DNA of 64,000 nt from assembly GCF_017104965.1 (NCBI RefSeq), contig NZ_JAAGPR010000006.1, forward strand, positions 186,001 to 250,000. Reading direction: 5' to 3'. The first letter of the stretch is position 1, and each line of letters begins with the position of its first letter. Under the pieces are notes generated by a model. The model had not been told where the DNA came from, searched no databases, and saw nothing but the letters and a program-made list of their open reading frames with translations. Positions 61,372 to 64,000 of this stretch are shown piece by piece. The DNA comes from Paraburkholderia sp. Ac-20340 (GTDB taxonomy: Bacteria > Pseudomonadota > Gammaproteobacteria > Burkholderiales > Burkholderiaceae). The position numbers and the translations under genes are program-made.

Positions 61372-62406
61372 ATGCAGGCACTCAAGACTTTCCAGATGGG
61401 CGGCACGCCCGCGCAGATCGGGCACCAGCTCGGCGAACTCGCGCTGCCGGTTTTCGGGCCCTATATGGCGCAGAGCAGCGCCTGGCAGGCCGTGAGCCGC
61501 TGGCGCGGCCACCCGTTCGTGGCGCAACTGCGCGCTGCGGCCGAACAGCATTTCCCGGCTTATGTGGCCGAACTCGACGCAATGGCGGCCGCGCTCGGCT
61601 GGCCCGCGCACGATCTGTTTCTCTGGAACTGCCGCGGCGAACTGATCCACAACGCGCCCGACGGCTGCACCACGCTCGCCGTGCGCGCCGATGCGGCTGG
61701 CGGGCTGATCGCCCATAACGAAGACGGCGACCCGTATCTGCGCGGCCGCTGCGCGGTGGTCGACGTCGCGCCGGCAGGCAAGCCGGGCTTCGTGAGCTTC
61801 TACTATCCGGGCTCGCTGCCGGGCCACACGTTCGCGGCTTCGCGCGCGGGTGTGGCGCAGGCGATCAACAACGTGCGTATCCGCGCACCGCGCGCCGGCG
61901 TGCCGCGCATGATTCTCGCGCGCGCCGTGCTCGACGCCGCCACGCTCGACGACGCGCTCGCGCTGCTGCGCGATACGCCGCGCGCGAGCGGCTTCCACCA
62001 TACCGTCGGCGGCCTCGACGCAACTGGCGCAGTGCGCGTCTACAGCGTGGAAGCCACGGCGCAGCGCACCTCGGTGCTCGAAGTGAGCGCGCCTTCGGGC
62101 CACGCGAATCACCTGATCCACGCGGGTCACGCCAACGAGGCGCAGATCGTCACCGAATCCTCGCGCGACCGGCAGGCCCGTCTCGCCGATCTCGTGCCCG
62201 CACTCGGCGCGCAGCCCGACGGCGCGGCGTTCGTGCGCACGCTGCAGGATCGCGGCGGCGCCGGTCTGCCGATCTTCCGCGACGATCCGCACGATCCCGA
62301 CGATGAAAACACGCTCGCCACCGCCTGCATGGAGATCGCGCCCGGCGGCGTGAACTTCGACGTCTGGCAGGACGGCGCGCGCACCTTGTCGATGACGATC
62401 CAATGA
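61372..62406 (+). CDS. C45-family autoproteolytic acyltransferase/hydrolase
   Basis: A 344-residue Ntn-hydrolase of peptidase family C45, related to fungal acyl-CoA:6-aminopenicillanic acid acyltransferase. The predicted self-cleavage and nucleophile site is DGCTTLA, with Gly98-Cys99; cleavage would leave a 98-residue alpha chain and a 246-residue beta chain starting with Cys. Supporting blocks are GLIAHNEDGDP and FHHTVGGLDATG. It has no signal peptide. Bacterial relatives hydrolyse N-acyl amides; the true substrate here is unknown. It sits under a strong repressible promoter and 112 bp before a class III aminotransferase. Confidence 0.88.
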   Translation: MQALKTFQMGGTPAQIGHQLGELALPVFGPYMAQSSAWQAVSRWRGHPFVAQLRAAAEQHFPAYVAELDAMAAALGWPAHDLFLWNCRGELIHNAPDGCTTLAVRADAAGGLIAHNEDGDPYLRGRCAVVDVAPAGKPGFVSFYYPGSLPGHTFAASRAGVAQAINNVRIRAPRAGVPRMILARAVLDAATLDDALALLRDTPRASGFHHTVGGLDATGAVRVYSVEATAQRTSVLEVSAPSGHANHLIHAGHANEAQIVTESSRDRQARLADLVPALGAQPDGAAFVRTLQDRGGAGLPIFRDDPHDPDDENTLATACMEIAPGGVNFDVWQDGARTLSMTIQ

Positions 62407-62412
62407 CGATGG

Positions 62413-62438
62413 CGGGCGCGCTCCGAGCAGCGCGCCCG
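62413..62438 (+). terminator. GC-rich hairpin between acyltransferase and aminotransferase genes
   Basis: CGGGCGCGCT (62413-62422) pairs perfectly with AGCGCGCCCG (62429-62438), loop CCGAGC. There is no long T-run, so it may only reduce or stabilise read-through into the aminotransferase gene. Confidence 0.5.
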
Positions 62439-62518
62439 TCATTTCCGCAAGGTTCGACCGAATTTTTGACCGGATTCCCCAGATTTCCCGGATAGATCCG
62501 CTTACAGCGAGAAAACCC

Positions 62519-63868
62519 ATGTCCAGCAAAGTGTTTCACCGGATGCCCCGCCAGACCCTGCCCGTTGCGGTCGCAGGCGAGGGCATCGAGATCATCGATT
62601 CCACCGGCAAGCGCTATATCGACGCGAGCGGCGGTGCGGCCGTCTCGTGCCTCGGCCACAGCAACCAGCGCGTGATCGACGCGATCAAGCGCCAGGCGCA
62701 GGCGCTGCCGTATGCGCACACGTCGTTTTTCACGACCGAAGCGTCCGAACAACTCGCCGATTACCTGATCGAGCACGCGCCCGCGGGCCTCGATCACGTC
62801 TATTTCGTCTCGGGCGGCTCCGAGGCGATCGAGGCTGCGCTCAAGCTCGCGCGCCAGTATTTCGTCGAGAAGGGCGAGCGCTCGCGCCGTCATTTCATCG
62901 CGCGCCGCCAGAGCTATCACGGCAATACGCTGGGCGCGCTGGCGATCGGCGGCAACGCGTGGCGCCGCGAGCCGTTCCTGCCGATCCTGATCGAATCGCA
63001 TCACGTGAGCCCGTGTTACGCCTACCGCGAGCGGCTCGACGGCGAGAGCGACGAAGCCTACGCACAGCGTCTGGCCGACGAACTCGAGCAGAAAATCCTC
63101 GAACTGGGCGCGGAAAACGTCGCGGCCTTCGTCGCCGAAACCGTGGTGGGCGCGACGGCCGGCGCGGTGCCGCCGGTGCGCGAGTACTTCCGCAAGATCC
63201 GCGCGGTGTGCGACCGCTACGGCGTGCTGCTGATTCTCGACGAGATCATGTCGGGCATGGGCCGCACCGGCCATCTGTTCGCCTGCGACGAAGACAGTGT
63301 GGCGCCCGATCTGCTGACCATCGCCAAGGGGCTGGGCGCCGGTTATCAGCCGATCGGCGCGACGCTCGTGAGCCGGCGCATCTATGAAACCATCGTGGGC
63401 GGCAGCGGCTATTTCCAGCACGGCCACACGTATATCGGCCACGCGACGGCCTGCGCGGCGGCGCTCGAAGTGCAGCACGTGATCGCCGAAGACAAGCTGC
63501 TCGACAACGTGCTCGCGCGCGGCGAACAACTGCGCGCGCGGCTGCGCGAGCGTTACGCGGAGCATCCGTATATCGGCGACGTGCGCGGGCGCGGCCTGTT
63601 CGTGGGCGTGGAACTGGTCAAGGACCGCGCGACGAAGGCCAGCTTCGACCCGTCGCTCAAGCTGCACGCCGCGATCAAGCGCGAAGCGTTCGCGCGCGGC
63701 CTGATGGTCTATCCGATGGGCGGCACGGTGGACGGCCAGAACGGCGACCACATCCTGCTCGCGCCGCCGTTTATCTGCACGGCGCAGGATATCGATACGA
63801 TCGAAGAGCGCCTTGCGGCGGCAGTGGGCGCGGCGCTGCAGGCGACGGGCGTGATGCAGACGGCCTGA
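62519..63868 (+). CDS. Class III PLP-dependent aminotransferase
   Basis: A 449-residue fold-type I aminotransferase. Blocks are YIDASGGAAVSCLGHSN, FVSGGSEAIEAALKLARQYF, the PLP Asp in LLILDEIMSGMGRTG, and TIAKGLGAGYQPIGA with the Schiff-base Lys. HTYIGHATACAAALEV and RGRGLFVGVELV are also typical. Relatives convert omega-amino acids, diamines or amino-alcohol-like compounds. Next to an acylamide-processing C45 enzyme and an RpiR regulator, it may transaminate the amine released from an N-acyl substrate (inference). Confidence 0.93.
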   Translation: MSSKVFHRMPRQTLPVAVAGEGIEIIDSTGKRYIDASGGAAVSCLGHSNQRVIDAIKRQAQALPYAHTSFFTTEASEQLADYLIEHAPAGLDHVYFVSGGSEAIEAALKLARQYFVEKGERSRRHFIARRQSYHGNTLGALAIGGNAWRREPFLPILIESHHVSPCYAYRERLDGESDEAYAQRLADELEQKILELGAENVAAFVAETVVGATAGAVPPVREYFRKIRAVCDRYGVLLILDEIMSGMGRTGHLFACDEDSVAPDLLTIAKGLGAGYQPIGATLVSRRIYETIVGGSGYFQHGHTYIGHATACAAALEVQHVIAEDKLLDNVLARGEQLRARLRERYAEHPYIGDVRGRGLFVGVELVKDRATKASFDPSLKLHAAIKREAFARGLMVYPMGGTVDGQNGDHILLAPPFICTAQDIDTIEERLAAAVGAALQATGVMQTA

Positions 63869-63907
63869 CGCGGGCGGCTTGCCAGAAACCTTATTCGGAG
63901 CAGATCA

Positions 63908-64000
63908 GTGACGCAGATGACGCAAACCCAGAACCCGCGCCTGCCGGCCTTCGAGGCCGCGAGCGCGACCCCCGAGCAGAAAGCGGTGCTCGACGAAATC
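63908..64000 (+). CDS. Probable carboxymuconolactone-decarboxylase-family protein, N-terminal part (cut by window edge)
   Basis: Only 31 codons are in the window. GTG 63908 has GGAG 7 nt upstream; ATG 63917 is in frame too. The start reads NPRLPAFEAASATPEQKAVLDEI, a pattern common at the N-terminus of carboxymuconolactone decarboxylase/AhpD-like proteins. With so few residues the identification is tentative. It follows the aminotransferase gene by 39 bp and is probably in the same operon. Confidence 0.5.
   Translation, partial: MTQMTQTQNPRLPAFEAASATPEQKAVLDEI

Overview
The window looks like about 64 kb of a Burkholderiaceae genome, closest in style to Paraburkholderia, Caballeronia or Burkholderia. 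The evidence is its high GC with strong GC3 bias, three Gram-negative porins of the Burkholderia type (short signal peptide, then AQSSVTLYG), many LysR and DHA2/MFS genes, and a citrate synthase and MreB-like gene outside their usual operons. That mix would fit a secondary replicon, but this is inference. I saw no tRNA, rRNA, CRISPR array, insertion sequence or prophage.

Layout. (1) 1-2.5 kb: the end of a LysR regulator, a porin and a secreted cupin-like protein, closed by a strong terminator. (2) 2.5-7.6 kb: glutaminase, then a set resembling the D-arginine dauR/dauB/dauA genes: a YheO/PAS-type regulator, an ornithine-cyclodeaminase-family enzyme, a divergent amino-acid-binding protein and a D-amino-acid-dehydrogenase-like flavoprotein. 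(3) 7.6-23.5 kb: mixed housekeeping and accessory genes (two DHA2 exporters, esterase, stand-alone MreB paralogue, alpha/beta hydrolase, gltA, glycogen-debranching-type enzyme, asparaginase, porin, LysR, small secreted protein). (4) 23.7-25.5 kb: etfBA, the electron acceptor for acyl-CoA dehydrogenases.

(5) 25.6-55.8 kb: a large catabolic island. A MalT/AlkS-like LuxR regulator precedes two thiolases (one overlapping a DUF35 OB-fold partner), three SDRs, two enoyl-CoA hydratases, five acyl-CoA dehydrogenases, a MaoC pair, a third thiolase, a GMC alcohol dehydrogenase, an aldehyde dehydrogenase, two paralogous acyl-CoA synthetases, an alkylsulfatase, a porin, a BON protein and an MFS importer. 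Read together, they could take an alkyl sulfate or a branched or cyclic alcohol through alcohol, aldehyde, acid and acyl-CoA to beta-oxidation, with side-chain cleavage by an SCP2-type thiolase/DUF35 complex. All three divergent promoter regions of the island carry a shared motif, CCACCG-N3-RT-G7 (four copies), which I propose as the island's operator.

(6) 55.9-58.2 kb: a NahR/DntR-type LysR divergent from a salicylate/3-hydroxybenzoate-type flavin hydroxylase, with a clean dyad between them. (7) 58.2-60.2 kb: an HD phosphohydrolase, a small ACT-like protein behind a promoter with a perfect palindrome at its start site and a structured leader, and a rhomboid protease. (8) 60.3-64 kb: an RpiR regulator, a C45-type autoproteolytic acyltransferase, a class III aminotransferase and the start of a probable carboxymuconolactone-decarboxylase-family gene. 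A shared GACAACA-N-ATGTT operator links regulator and acyltransferase.
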